A stretch of 64,000 nt of DNA, taken from NCBI RefSeq assembly GCF_905171765.1, contig NC_053398.1, positions 44,298,323 through 44,362,322 of the forward strand, given 5' to 3'. Shown here in pieces: positions 1-10,430 of the stretch (position 1 is its first letter; every line of letters begins with the position of its first letter). The notes beneath the pieces are model-generated. The model was not told the DNA's origin, searched no databases, and saw only the letters and a list, made by a program, of their open reading frames with translations. The translations under genes and the position numbers were made by a program. This stretch comes from Bufo bufo. Taxonomy: Eukaryota > Chordata > Amphibia > Anura > Bufonidae.

Positions 1-620
1 TCCGCACAATTAACCCCTCAGGTGCTGCACCTGAGGGGTTAATTGTGCATATCATAGCCCCCTATAAGAGATCAGGGGCTGCCAGGCAGCAGGGGGCAGA
101 CCCCCCCCTCCCTACACAGTTTGAAAATAATTGGTGACCAGTGTGCGGCCCCCCCCTCCTATTGTAATATCATTGGTGGCCAGTGTGCGGCCTCCCCCGG
201 CCCCCCCTCCCTCTATTGTAATATCATTGGTGGCCAGTGTGCGGCCCCCCCCCCCCTCTATTGTAATATCATTGGTGGCCAGTGTGCGGCCCCCCCCGGC
301 CCCCCCTCTATTGTATTAATATCATTGGTGGCCAGTGTGCGCCCCCCCCCCCCCGATCATTGGTGGCAGCGGAGATTCCGATCGGAGTCCCAGTTTAATC
401 GCTCTGGGGCTCCGATCGGTAACCATGGCAACCAGGACGCTACTGCAGGCCTGGTTGCCATGGTTACTTAGCAATATTACAATATTAGAAGCATCATACT
501 TACCTGCTGGCTGCTGCGCTGTCTGTGTCCGGCCGGGAGCTCCTCCTACTGGTAAGTGACAGGTCTGTGCGGCGCATTGCTTAATGATCTGTCACTTACC
601 AGTAGGAGGAGCTCCCGGCC
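1..620. repeat. Half of a palindromic repeat block with C-rich minisatellite
   Basis: The block opens with a short hairpin (AATTAACCCCTCAGGTGC and its complement) followed by a minisatellite at about 125-345. The minisatellite unit contains ATCATTGGTGGCCAGTGTGCG, cut here into CATTGGTGGCCAGTGTGCG, and runs of C. The rest (350-620) carries a GATCGGAGTCC/GGCTCCGATCGG inverted repeat and a hairpin whose axis is near 572. The block is a direct repeat of about 1190-1705. Open frames here are translations of the minisatellite and are not genes. Confidence 0.75.
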
Positions 621-795
621 GGGGAAGACCCACGGACGAAAAAACGGTCACGGATCACGGAAAAACGGGTTCTGTTTTTCCGTGATCCGTGACCGTTTGC
701 AGTCCGCAAAAACGGGTTCCGTTTTTCCGTGATCCGTGACCGTTTTTTCGTCCGTGGGTCTTCCTTGATTTTTGGAGGATCCACGGACATGAAAA
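621..795. repeat. Hairpin of CACGGATCACGG repeats
   Basis: GTCACGGATCACGG and its complement CCGTGATCCGTGAC recur several times, giving a self-complementary stretch around 660-740. This style of sequence sits near the ends of the Harbinger-type elements elsewhere in the window (for example 2480-2760 and 7200-7500). No coding signal is seen. Confidence 0.6.
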
Positions 796-2280
796 AAAAG
801 TTGTTTTGGTGTTCGCCTGGCTGTGCGGAGCCAAACGGATCCGTCCTGAATTACAATGCATATCAATGGGGACGGATCCGTTTGACGTTGACACAATATG
901 GTGCAATTTCAAACGGATCCGTCGCCCATTGACTTTCAATGTGAAGTCAGGAGTTAATATACCATAGGATCGGAGTTTTCTCCAATCCGATGGTATATTT
1001 TAACTTGAAGCGTCCCCATCACCATGGGAACGCCTCTATGTTAGAATATACCATCGGATTTGAGTTACATCGTGAAACTCAGATCCGACAGTATATTCTA
1101 ACAGAGGCGTTCCCATAGTGATGGGGACGCTTCTAGTTAGAATATACTACGAACTGTGTACATGACTGCCTGGCAGCCCCAGTTTGAATATCATTGGTGG
1201 CTAGTGTGCGCCCCCCCCCGGCCCCCCCTCTATTGTAATATCATTGGTGGCCAGTGTGCGGCCTCCGTCGCCCCCCCCCCCCCTCCCTCTATTGTAATTT
1301 CATTGGTGGCCAGTGCGGCCCCCCCTGGCCCCCCTCCCTCTATTGTAATCTCATTGGTGGCCAGTGTGCGGCCTCCGTCGGCCCCCCCTCCCTCCCTTTA
1401 TTATAATATCATTGGTGGCCAGTGTGCGGCCTCCCCCCCCCCCGATCATTGGTGGCAGCGGAGATTCCGATCGGAGTCCCAGTATAATCGCGCTGGGGCT
1501 CCGATCGGTAACCATGGCAACCAGGACGCTACTGCAGGCCTGGTTGCCATGTTTACTTAGCAATATTACAATATTAGAAGCATCATACTTACCTGCTGCG
1601 CTGTCTGTGACCGGCTGGGAGCTCCTCCTACTGGTAAGTGACAGGTCTGTGCGGCGCATTGCTTAATGATCTGTCACTTACCAGTAGGAGGAGCTCCCGG
1701 CCGGACACAGACAGCGCAGCAGGTAAGTATGATGCTTCTAATATTGTAATATTGCTAAGTAACCATGGCAACCAGGCCTGCAGTAGCGTCCTGGTTGCCA
1801 TGGTTACCGATCGGAGCCCCACAGCGATTAAACTGGGACTCCGATCGGAATCTCCGCTGCCACCAATGATCGGGGGGGGGGGGAGGGGAGGCCGCACACT
1901 GGCCACCAATGATATTAATACAATAGAGGGGGGGCCGGGGGGGGCCGCACACTGGCCACCAATGATATTACAATAGAGGGGGGGCGCACGCTGGCCACCA
2001 ATGATATTAAAATAGAGGGAGGGAGGGCCGCACGCTGGCCACCAATGATATTACAATAAAGGGAGGGAGGGGGGGGCGACGGAGGCCGCACACTGGCCAC
2101 CAATGATATTACAATAGAGGGAGGGGGGGCCGCACTGGCCACCAATGAAATTAAAACTGGGGAGGGAGGGGGTTCTGCCCCCTGCTGCCTGGCAGCCCCT
2201 GATCTCTTATGGGGGGCTATGATATGCACAATTAACCCCTCAGGTGCAGCACCTGAGGGGTTAATTGTGCGGATCACAGC
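796..2280. mobile_element. Large palindromic repeat (nonautonomous DNA-transposon-like), copy 1
   Basis: Two long inverted arms meet at an axis near 1658 (about 1190-1655 against 1660-2165). Each arm consists of the C-rich CATTGGTGGCCAGTGTGCG minisatellite, a CGATCGGAGTCC block and a GGTAACCATGGCAACC block. The flank at 796-1170 has several nested hairpins (GGATCCGT pairs and GTATATTCTAAC pairs). It reappears inverted at 12816-13243. No transposase is encoded, so the superfamily is uncertain. Confidence 0.7.
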
Positions 2281-2759
2281 CCCCTGTAAGAGATCGCGTG
2301 CTGCCAGGCAGCAGGGGGCAGTCATGTACACAGTTCGTAGTATATTCTAACTAGAAGCGTCCCCATCACTATGGGAACGCCTCTGTGTTAGAATATACTG
2401 TCGGATATGAGTTTTCACGAAGTGAAAACTCATCTCTGAAAAAGTTTTTATGCAGACGGATCTTCGGATCCGTCTGTATGAAAGTAACCTACGGCCACGG
2501 ATCACGGACGCGGATGCCAATCTTGTGTGCATCCGTGTTCTTTCACGGACCCATTGACTTGAATGGGTCCGTGAACCGTTGTCCGTCAAAAAAATAGGAC
2601 AGGTCATATTTTTTTGACGGACAGGAAACACGGATCACGGATGCGGCTGCAAAACTGTGCATTTTCAGATTTTTCCACGGACCCATTGAAAGTCAATGGG
2701 TCCGCGAAAAAAAACGGACAACGGCCACGGATGCACACAACGGTCGTGTGTATGAGGCC
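2281..2759 (-). mobile_element. Terminal arm of the palindromic block with Harbinger-type end
   Basis: This stretch is the near-perfect reverse complement of 7200-7700. It ends at 2759 with GTGTGTATGAGGCC followed by TAA. The mirrored copy begins at 7200 with GGCCTCCTGCACACG preceded by TTA. Terminal GGCC next to a TAA/TTA trinucleotide matches the PIF/Harbinger pattern. It links the palindromic core to that superfamily, although I could not find a matching opposite terminus. Confidence 0.6.
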
Positions 2760-2778
2760 TAAAACTGCATCTCTATAA

Positions 2779-3027
2779 GGCCGAGTTCACACGGCCGCAA
2801 TGCACGATCACCGGCCGTAGGTCAGCCGCATCGGAACGGAAGTACGGGACGTAACCCCACGGAAGCACTCCGTAGTGCTTCCGAGGGGTCCCGTCCCGTG
2901 CGGCCGTTCCGGGATTCCGGATTTGCGGACCCATTGAAGTGAATGGGTCCGCATCCGTGATGCGGCCACGGATCCGTGATACGGCGCAATACGGCCACGG
3001 ATCACACACATTCGTGTGAACTTAGCC
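2779..3027. mobile_element. Harbinger-type MITE
   Basis: The left end GGCCGAGTTCACACGG and the right end CGTGTGAACTTAGCC form terminal inverted repeats. The flanks are TAA on the left and TTA on the right, so the duplication is imperfect. The interior carries GGACCCATTGAAGTGAATGG, a motif shared with other Harbinger-type ends in the window. It is noncoding. Confidence 0.65.
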
Positions 3028-3368
3028 TTAAGGGGATGTTCCATTAAGAATATTCAGCATTTTTTCATACCAGCACGGGGATTTGGATACTTTTGTAATT
3101 GCATCTAACTAAAAATTTAGTACAGCCACTGAGTTATTCAATAAAATGCATCTGTATATCGCCACCTGCTGTTTTCTCTTTTCATTATTTCTCTCTCCAC
3201 CTGGCAGAGAGGGTCACACATGCTCAGTTCCATCTTTCACCTGCCACCACAACTGTCACATGGAGAGAGCTGAAGCAGAGAGACGTTTTAGATGCTGGTC
3301 TTAATAAGCCCTGCGCAGGCGGTGGTTCCCCCAAAGTTATGAAGAAGCACAGGCCTCTACATAACTTA

Positions 3369-3588
3369 GGCCGAATGCACACGGCCGTGGAACACGGTCG
3401 TGAGCGGTCCGTGGTATCCCGGCCTGGCTTCCTGTTGACAGCAGGAGCGCACGGCGTCATTGTTTGCTATGACGCCGTGCGCTTCATGCCGCCGCTGCAC
3501 TACAGTAATACACTCGTATAGATCATACCACTATATTACTGTAGTGCAGCGGCGGCATCAAGTGTTCCACGGCCGTGTGCATTCGGCC
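3369..3588. mobile_element. Harbinger-type MITE, 220 bp, TTA duplication
   Basis: The ends GGCCGAATGCACACGGCC and GGCCGTGTGCATTCGGCC are perfectly inverted, and both flanks are TTA (3366-3368 and 3589-3591). The interior is almost a full hairpin (ACGGCGTCAT against ATGACGCCGT; TGCACTACAGTAATA against its complement). This is one of the cleanest 3-bp target duplications here. Confidence 0.85.
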
Positions 3589-3639
3589 TTAAGTGCATCC
3601 ACCGTCAGTGTAAATGTCAGACAGCTTCCTTGCGGGTTT

Positions 3640-3851
3640 TAATTTAGACCATTTTCTATGCCTAAAACAGGTGTAGAAAATGATAAATGAGAGGGGCCTT
3701 CCGGCCCGCCCATGCCTCGCCCCCCTTTTTAGACCTGGCGTGAGTGGGGAAAACTGGCTTATATATGATAGTAAATGACCCCTTTTATTTATACTATAGT
3801 GGTGTCATTACACTTCACTCTCACTCTACGGCTCACTCTTCCTCCCTTCTC
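3640..3851. repeat. Repeat X, duplicated at 6574-6712
   Basis: The segment 3672-3808, starting GTGTAGAAAATGATAAATGA and containing AGACCTGGCGTGAG, recurs in the same orientation at 6574-6712. The two copies bracket the first copy of the segmental duplication. The remainder to 3851 is pyrimidine-rich and shows nothing coding. Confidence 0.7.
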
Positions 3852-6573
3852 TAAGTAGTTTTTTCATGAGATATTCCCTTGACATTAGAAGAAATCTTTT
3901 GTAAAAGCCGTAGTGAAATGTAGTATTACATGGTAGTCATATAAATGAATATCCATGTAATACATAGATGGGCCACGTCTGTCAGTGCTTAGGTCTCGCT
4001 GTGGCTCATAGAGGGTGGTCTCTGCAGAGAGGAGGAGGGAGACAATGCAGTGAGAGAGGGACGGACAGAGATTTTGCAGAGAGAGAGAGACGGACAGAGA
4101 CACTGCAACTAGTTTTAGTATGTATTTCATCCCTCCATAGTACTGGATTGACAGCTGTGCCACTCAGTACTGCTGTGTAATATCCTACGTGGTGCTGTAG
4201 GACAGGATCTCCATATCTCTATGTGCTGTGTATAGGAGACATCATAGCAGCTATTCTTCAGCCACTAGCATAAGGAAAACTTCCAATTAGAGTTTGAGCC
4301 TGCTGTTATGTAAACTGGTGAAAAAAGCAGAATACAGTCAGATATAGTGCTATTCCTCATGTATACACACAAAATCCATCTGCTTTAAGGCCACACATAC
4401 ACGGTGCTTTTTACGTGCAGATTTTCATGTGGAAAATCCACAGCATTAGGCCTCTTTCACACGACCGTATGGCTTTTTCAGTGTTTTGCAGTCCGTTTTT
4501 CACGGATCCCTTGTTCTGTTTTTTGTTTCCGTTGTGTGTCCGTTTTTCCGTTCCGTTTTTCCATATGGCATATACAGTAATTACATAGAAATAATTGGGC
4601 TGGGCATAAAACTTTGAATAGATGATTCCTGCATTTCCGTTTGTGTTCCGTTTTTTTTGCGGACCCATTGACTTGAATGGAGCCACGAAGCGTAATTTGC
4701 GGGCAATAATAGGACATGTTCTATCTTTCAATGGAACGGAAAGACGGAAACGGAATGCATACGGAGTACATTCTGTTTTATTTGCGGAACCATTGAAATG
4801 AATGGTTCCGTATACGGAACGCAAAAAACAGCCCGTAAACGAAAAAAAAAAAAAGGTTGTGTGCATGTAGCCTAATACAGTACAAAATCTTATCTACACG
4901 GTGTGTAAATCTCGAAATGTGCAGCACCAATTGTTTGTGCGGTTTTTCTGTGCAGATTTTACTCTTTGCAATGCAGAGGGTGAGATTGGGCAAATTTGTG
5001 TCAAAATCAGCGACAAAGTCCGTTAGTAACACATGAAGTTTTTTTTGTTTTTTTTTCCCCCAGAAGCGCAGAGAAATCCGCATGGAAAATCTGCATAAAC
5101 TACACGCCTGTGTGCATGTATCTTTAGGCTGCAGCTGAGATGCTACTTCGTGTTTGAGACGATGAGCAACTTTACGGTGGGATATGTTATCATGCCAGGA
5201 TATTTCCCAGCAGGCTCTGGTTTGATTATGCGATCCTTTACTTTTCTCATATAAAAGGATCACATAGGGGATCTATGAATCACAACGCGCCCGCCACACA
5301 TCATGCACGGTAATCCCTAACTACGGCATCCTTGCGCTTGTGCCTTCTTTATCATTATGTGGTTGAAATCCCAGAACATCTACACCAGGCACTGGGAACA
5401 ACAAGCTACCCCTCTGTACTGTCATAGCTGCAGAATGTATTCGAGACAACTTGTCCACAGTTTTCGTAAATTATTGTATGCTCCATGATATAACAATTCC
5501 GGAGCATCTTTTCTTAGAACTCTACATTATGCTGTTCCTCCGTTATTCCTGCTAGAAGTTTATCAATAGATTTGACAACTGGGTGCTAACAGTTGGGTGT
5601 GTGCCCCTACATAGTCTGGCATTGTCTACTCAGTGCTGACACTCTCAGACTGTGCAGGCGCCCTCCCCTTTCACAAGGGGTATGGTCAAATCTATATTCA
5701 ACGGTTTTATCATAAATTTCTAGTAGGAGTAACAGAGGAACGCCACTGCACAGAGTTAATAGAAAGGATGCTTTCAAATTCTTATTTCACAGGGAATACA
5801 ATTATTTACATAAACGGACATGTCAGGAGAGGAGATGGATCCTCTTTACATAAATTAGACTTTACTCCCCGTGCTTTTTCCACAAATTATTTAGTTAAAA
5901 TATCATCGAAGCTTTACTATAGCTTCCTCCACAACAATAATAAGGGAAGTTGTTGGTCACTGGGCACAGAGGGCATATTAATTTTTATCAAGTAGACTAT
6001 TCCTCACTCCACGCAGCCCCTGGTTTATTACAGCGAGCCGCGTGGATTGTGACTTTATTTGCATTTTAATCATTTGCAGGATTTACTTTGCTTTTATCAG
6101 ATATTTTGACATTTAGCTATTAATTTCAGAAAAGGATTTTTTTTTTCCATTATTATGCTATTCATGATTAATCAAAAAAAATATATCTTTTTTTGTTTTG
6201 CTGTTATGATGAGCTGCATGCGGAAAGATTAGTTTTGTTTTATGATGCCAATTAGTGATGGACGAACATCGGCCGGGACGGTTAGCGAACGCTTTAATGG
6301 CAGGCGAACCAGAAAAACCGTCAGGTCATATTTGCAGCCACCAAATACTTACAAGAAGTGCACAAATAGTACCACAACATGGACAGTCACATACCAGAGG
6401 GGGATCATTGGCAAAAATTCCCACAAAAAATATGTATTTTAATCAGGGGCCATTTTTATGCGTCTTAAAGGGAAACTCTCAAATATGTGCCCTGCTGGAG
6501 CCTAGAAAGAATTTATTTTAGGCCACGGGAGTACAGGCCCCAAAAATTAGGCATTCACCTGACAGAAAAGAAC
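3852..6573. repeat. Segmental duplication, copy A
   Basis: This stretch aligns along its whole length with 14058-17202. Divergence is a few percent near 3860-4010 and very low across 5170-5990, judged by eye. Copy A has a 424-bp Harbinger-type insertion (4449-4872) that copy B lacks, and lacks the 828-bp insertion of copy B. Its right edge falls inside a hAT fragment that continues in copy B, so copy A looks like the derived, truncated copy. A 120-codon frame at 5633-5995 is shared with copy B but has no recognisable domain. Confidence 0.85.
4449..4872. mobile_element. Harbinger-type MITE, 424 bp, present only in copy A
   Basis: It begins GGCCTCTTTCACACGACC and ends GTGCATGTAGCC. The flanks are TTA and TAA. 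Copy B at about 14650-14665 reads across the insertion point as ATCCACTGCGTAATACAG, so the empty site is visible in the same window. The interior carries the GGACCCATTGACTTGAATGG type motif. Confidence 0.8.
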
Positions 6574-6712
6574 TTGTGTAGAAAATGATAAATGATAGGG
6601 ACCTTCCGGCTCGCCCCCCTTTTTAGACCTGGCGTGAGCGGGGAAAACTGGCGTATATCTGATAGTAAATGACCCCTTTTATTTATAATATAGTGGCGTC
6701 ATTACACACAGG
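6574..6712. repeat. Second copy of repeat X
   Basis: It matches 3672-3808 with a roughly 13-base gap where the first copy has GCCCATGCCTCG. It lies directly against the right edge of segmental copy A. The join has a GTG/TGTG microhomology with the hAT sequence at that edge. Confidence 0.7.
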
Positions 6713-6746
6713 TGCAGCAAAAAACAAAACAAAAAAACATCTCTAT

Positions 6747-7058
6747 AAAGGGTTTGTCTGAGTGTTTAATGGCCTGTCCTCAGGATAGATCATCAGTGGG
6801 AGTCCGACGCCCATCATCAACCCCCGATCTGATGAGTGCAGAGGATAACTAGCAGCATATCAAGCACAGCACCGTCCATTGGATAGCGGCTGTGCATGGT
6901 ATCACAGCTCAGCCTAAGCCATATGACCATTGAATATTCATGACTTCACTGGTCTAGGAAGAGGCCGCAGCGGTGCCGGAGTCAGACCCTCACCGATCGG
7001 ATACTGATGGCATCTCCTGAGGATAGGTCATCAGTATTAAACACTTGGACAACCCCTG
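6747..7058. mobile_element. T2-like nonautonomous element
   Basis: The left end AAAGGGTTTGTCTGAGTG and the right end CACTTGGACAACCCCTG are imperfect inverted repeats, of the same type as the AAAGGGGTTGTC ends at 52150. Inside, CTCAGGATAGATCATCAGT and its inverted partner GATAGGTCATCAGTAT face each other. It is noncoding. A clean TTAA pair is not preserved. Confidence 0.55.
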
Positions 7059-7199
7059 TAATGTCAACTGTTGATAGCACCCACCCCACAACCAGCCCCC
7101 GCAGCCCCCTGCATTCCATTTTTTTGCTGACCCCTAGACTTCAATGGGGCCATGTCCTGATTTTCACTGACAAGTATAGGACATGTTTCATTTGTTTTA

Positions 7200-8652
7200 G
7201 GCCTCCTGCACACGACTGTTGTGTGCATCCGTGGCCGTTGTGCCGTTTTCCGTTTTTTTTCGCGGACCCATTGACTTTCAATGGGTCCGTGGAAAAATCG
7301 GAAAATGCACAGTTTTGCAGCCGCATCCGTGATCCGTGTTTCCTGTCCGTCAAAAAAATAGGACCTGTCCTATTTTTTTGACGGACAACGGTTCACGGAC
7401 CCATTCAAGTAAATGGGTCTGTGAAAGAACACGGATGCACACAAGATTGGCATCCGCGTCCTTGATCCGTGGCCATAGGTTACTTTCATACAGACGGATC
7501 CGAAGATCCGTCTGTATGAAAGCTTTTTCAGAGCTGAGTTTTCACTTAGTGAAAACTCAAATCCGACAGTATATTCTAACACAGAGGCATTCCCATAGTG
7601 ATGGGGACGCTTCTAGTTAGAATATACTGATAACTGTGTACATGACTGGCCCCTGCTGCCTGGCAGCACCCGATCTCTTACAGGGGGCTGTGATCCGCAC
7701 AATTAACCCCTCAGGTGCTGCACCTGAAGGGGTTAATTGTGCATATCATAGCCTCCTATAAGAGATCAGGGGCTGCCAGGCAGCAGGGGGCAGACCCCCC
7801 TCCCTCCCCAGTTTTAATTTCATTGGTGGCCAGTGCGGCCCCCCCTCCCTCCCTCTATTGTATTATTTTCATTGGTGGCACAGTGTGCGCCCCCCCACCT
7901 CGCCCCCCCTCCCTCTATTGTATTATTTTCATTGGTGGCACAGTGTGCGGACCCCCCCACCCCCCCTCCCTCCCTCTATTGTATTATCATTGGTGGCCAG
8001 TGTGCGCCCGGCCCCCCCTCTATTGTATTAATATCATTGTTGGCCAGTGTGCGGCCTCCCCCCCCCCCCCCCTTCCCGATCATTGGTGGCAGCGGAGAGT
8101 TAGAAGCATCATACTTACCTGCTGCGATGTCTGTGACCGGCCGGGAGCTCCTCCTACTGGTAAGTGACAGGTCTGTGCGGCGCATTGCTTAATGATCTGT
8201 CACTTACTAGTAGGAGGAGCTCCCGGCCGTTCACAGACATCGCAGCAGGTAAGTATGATGCTTCTAACTCTCTGCTGCCACCAATGATCGGGGGGGGGGG
8301 GGAGGCCGCACACTGGCCACCAATGATATTAATACAATAGAGGGGGGCCAGGGGGGGCGCACACTGGCCACCTATGATAATACAATAGAGGGAGGGGGGG
8401 CCGCACACTGTGCCACCAATGAAAATAATACAATAGAGGGGAGGGGGGGGGGGGGGGCGCACACTGAGCCACCAAGGAAAATAATACAATAGAGGGAGGG
8501 AGGGGGGCGGGGGTTGCCGCCCTGGCCACCAATGAAATTAAAACTGGGGAGGGAGGGGGGTCTGCCCCCTGCTGCCTGGCAGCCCCTGATCTCTTATAGG
8601 GGGCTATGATATGCACAATTAACCCCTTCAGGTGCAGCACCTGAGGGGTTAA
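7200..8652 (+). mobile_element. Palindromic block, copy 2, left part
   Basis: It starts with a Harbinger-type end (TTA then GGCCTCCTGCACACG). It runs through the same arm as 2759-2281 and then forms a palindrome with its axis near 8188 (7800-8185 against 8190-8560). It carries the same CATTGGTGGC minisatellite and splice-like hairpin centre. Relative to copy 1 it lacks the GGTAACCATGGCAACC block near the axis. The block is interrupted at 8652 by the TTAA element and resumes at 12816. Confidence 0.7.
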
Positions 8653-9049
8653 CCACCTCCGGACCGCTGTACGCACAGACGCGTCCTGGAGGTGGTTGAT
8701 TCATTCCTCCTGGACGCGCCGGCGCGTCCTCTCGCGAGACGCGAGATTTCCTGTGAACGCGCGCACACAGGCGCGCGCGCTCACATGAACGGAAGGTAAG
8801 AGAGTGGATCTCCAGACTGCCAGCGGCGATCGTTTGCTGGCAGGCTGGAGATGTGATTTTTTTAACCCCTAACAGGTATATTAGACGCTGTTTTGATAAC
8901 AGCGTCTAATATACCTGCTACCTGGTCCTCTGGTGGTCCCCTTTGTTTGGATCGACCACTAGAGGACACAGGTAGCTCAGTAATATGTTGCACCACTACA
9001 CTACACCCCCCCCCTGTCACTTATTAACCCCTTATTCACCCTTGATCAC

Positions 9050-10430
9050 CCCTGATCACCCCATATAGACTCCCTGATCACCCCCCTGTCATTGATTACC
9101 CCCCTGTCATTGATTACCCCCCTGTAAAGCTCCATTCAGATGTCCGCATGATTTTTACGGATCCACTGATAGATGGATCGGATCCGCAAAACGCATACGG
9201 ACGTCTGAATGGAGGCTTACAGGGGCGTGATCAATGACTGTGGTGATCACCCCATATAGACTCCCTGATCACCCCCCCTGTCATTGATTACCCCCCTATA
9301 AAGCTCCATTCAGACGTCCGCATGATTTTTACGGATCCACTGATAGATGGATCGGATCCGCAAAACGCATACGGACGTCTGAATGGAGCCTTACAGGGGC
9401 GTGATCAATGACTGTGGTGATCACCCCATATAGACTCCCTGATCACCCCCCTGTCATTGATTACCCCCCTGTCATTGATCACCCCCCTGTAAAGCTCCAT
9501 TCAGACGTCCGCATGATTTTTACGGATCCACTGATAGATGGATCGGATCCGCAAAACGCATATGGACGTCTGAATGGAGCCTTACAGGGGCGTGATCAAT
9601 GACTGTGGTGATCACCCCATATAGACTCCCTGATCACCCCCCTGTCATTGATTACCCCCCTGTAAAGCTCCATTCAGACGTCCGCATGATTTTTACGGAT
9701 CCACTGATAGATGGATCGGATCCGCAAAACGCATACGGACGTCTGAATGGAGCCTTACAGGGGCGTGATCAATGACTGTGGTGATCACCCCATATAGACT
9801 CCCTGATCACCCCCCGTCATTGATTACCCCCCTGTCATTGATCACCCCCCTGTAAAGCTCCATTCAGACGTCCGCATGATTTTTACGCATCCACTGATAG
9901 ATGGATCGGATCCGCAAAACACATATGGACGTCTGAATGGAGCCTTACAGGGGCGTGATCAATGACTGTGGTGATCACCCCATATAGACTCCCTGATCAC
10001 CCCCCTGTCATTGATTACCCCCCTGTCATTGATCACCCCCCTGTAAAGCTCCTTTCAGACGCCCGCATGATTTTTACGGATCCACTGATCGGCGTACAGG
10101 CGTCTCCCTGGAGCCTTCCAGGGGGGGTGATCACCCCATATAGACTCCCTGATCACCCCCCTGTCATTGATCACCCCCCCTGTCATTGATCACCCCCCCT
10201 GTCATTGATCACCCCCCCTGTCAGGCTGCATTCAGATGTCCGTATGATTTTTACGGATCCACGGATACATGGATCGGATCCACAAAACACATACGGACAT
10301 CTGAATGGAGCCTTATAGGGGGGTGATCAATGACAGGGGGGTGATCACCCCATATAGACTCCCTGATCACCCCCCTGTCATTGATCACCCCCCTGTCATT
10401 GATCACCCCCCTGTAAGGCTCCATTCAGAC
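9050..10430. repeat. Tandem array of hairpin units, about 175-190 bp each
   Basis: About seven units follow one another. Each has GATCACCCCATATAGACTCC, one to three copies of TGTCATTGATYACCCCCC, and a hairpin made of CTCCATTCAGACGTCCG and CGGACGTCTGAATGGAG around GGATCC. Unit length varies with the number of TGTCATTGAT subunits. Frames reading HPPVIDHPPV are translations of the array. Confidence 0.85.

Noticed and set aside
3885..4163. A 92-codon minus frame conserved at 14070-14369
   Set aside because: It is explained by the segmental duplication and lies over purine-rich simple sequence; no domain.
5633..5995. A 120-codon frame also open in the duplicate at 15425
   Set aside because: Openness in both copies follows from their very recent common origin. 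The changes seen between copies alter residues (His/Gln, Ser/Pro) and no domain is recognised.
6829..6860. CTGATGAGTGCAG as a further hammerhead core
   Set aside because: No GAAA at the required distance and no complementary stems.
9050..10430. CRISPR-like or rDNA-like tandem array
   Set aside because: Units are near-identical without spacers, contain hairpins and lie inside a TTAA-flanked element.
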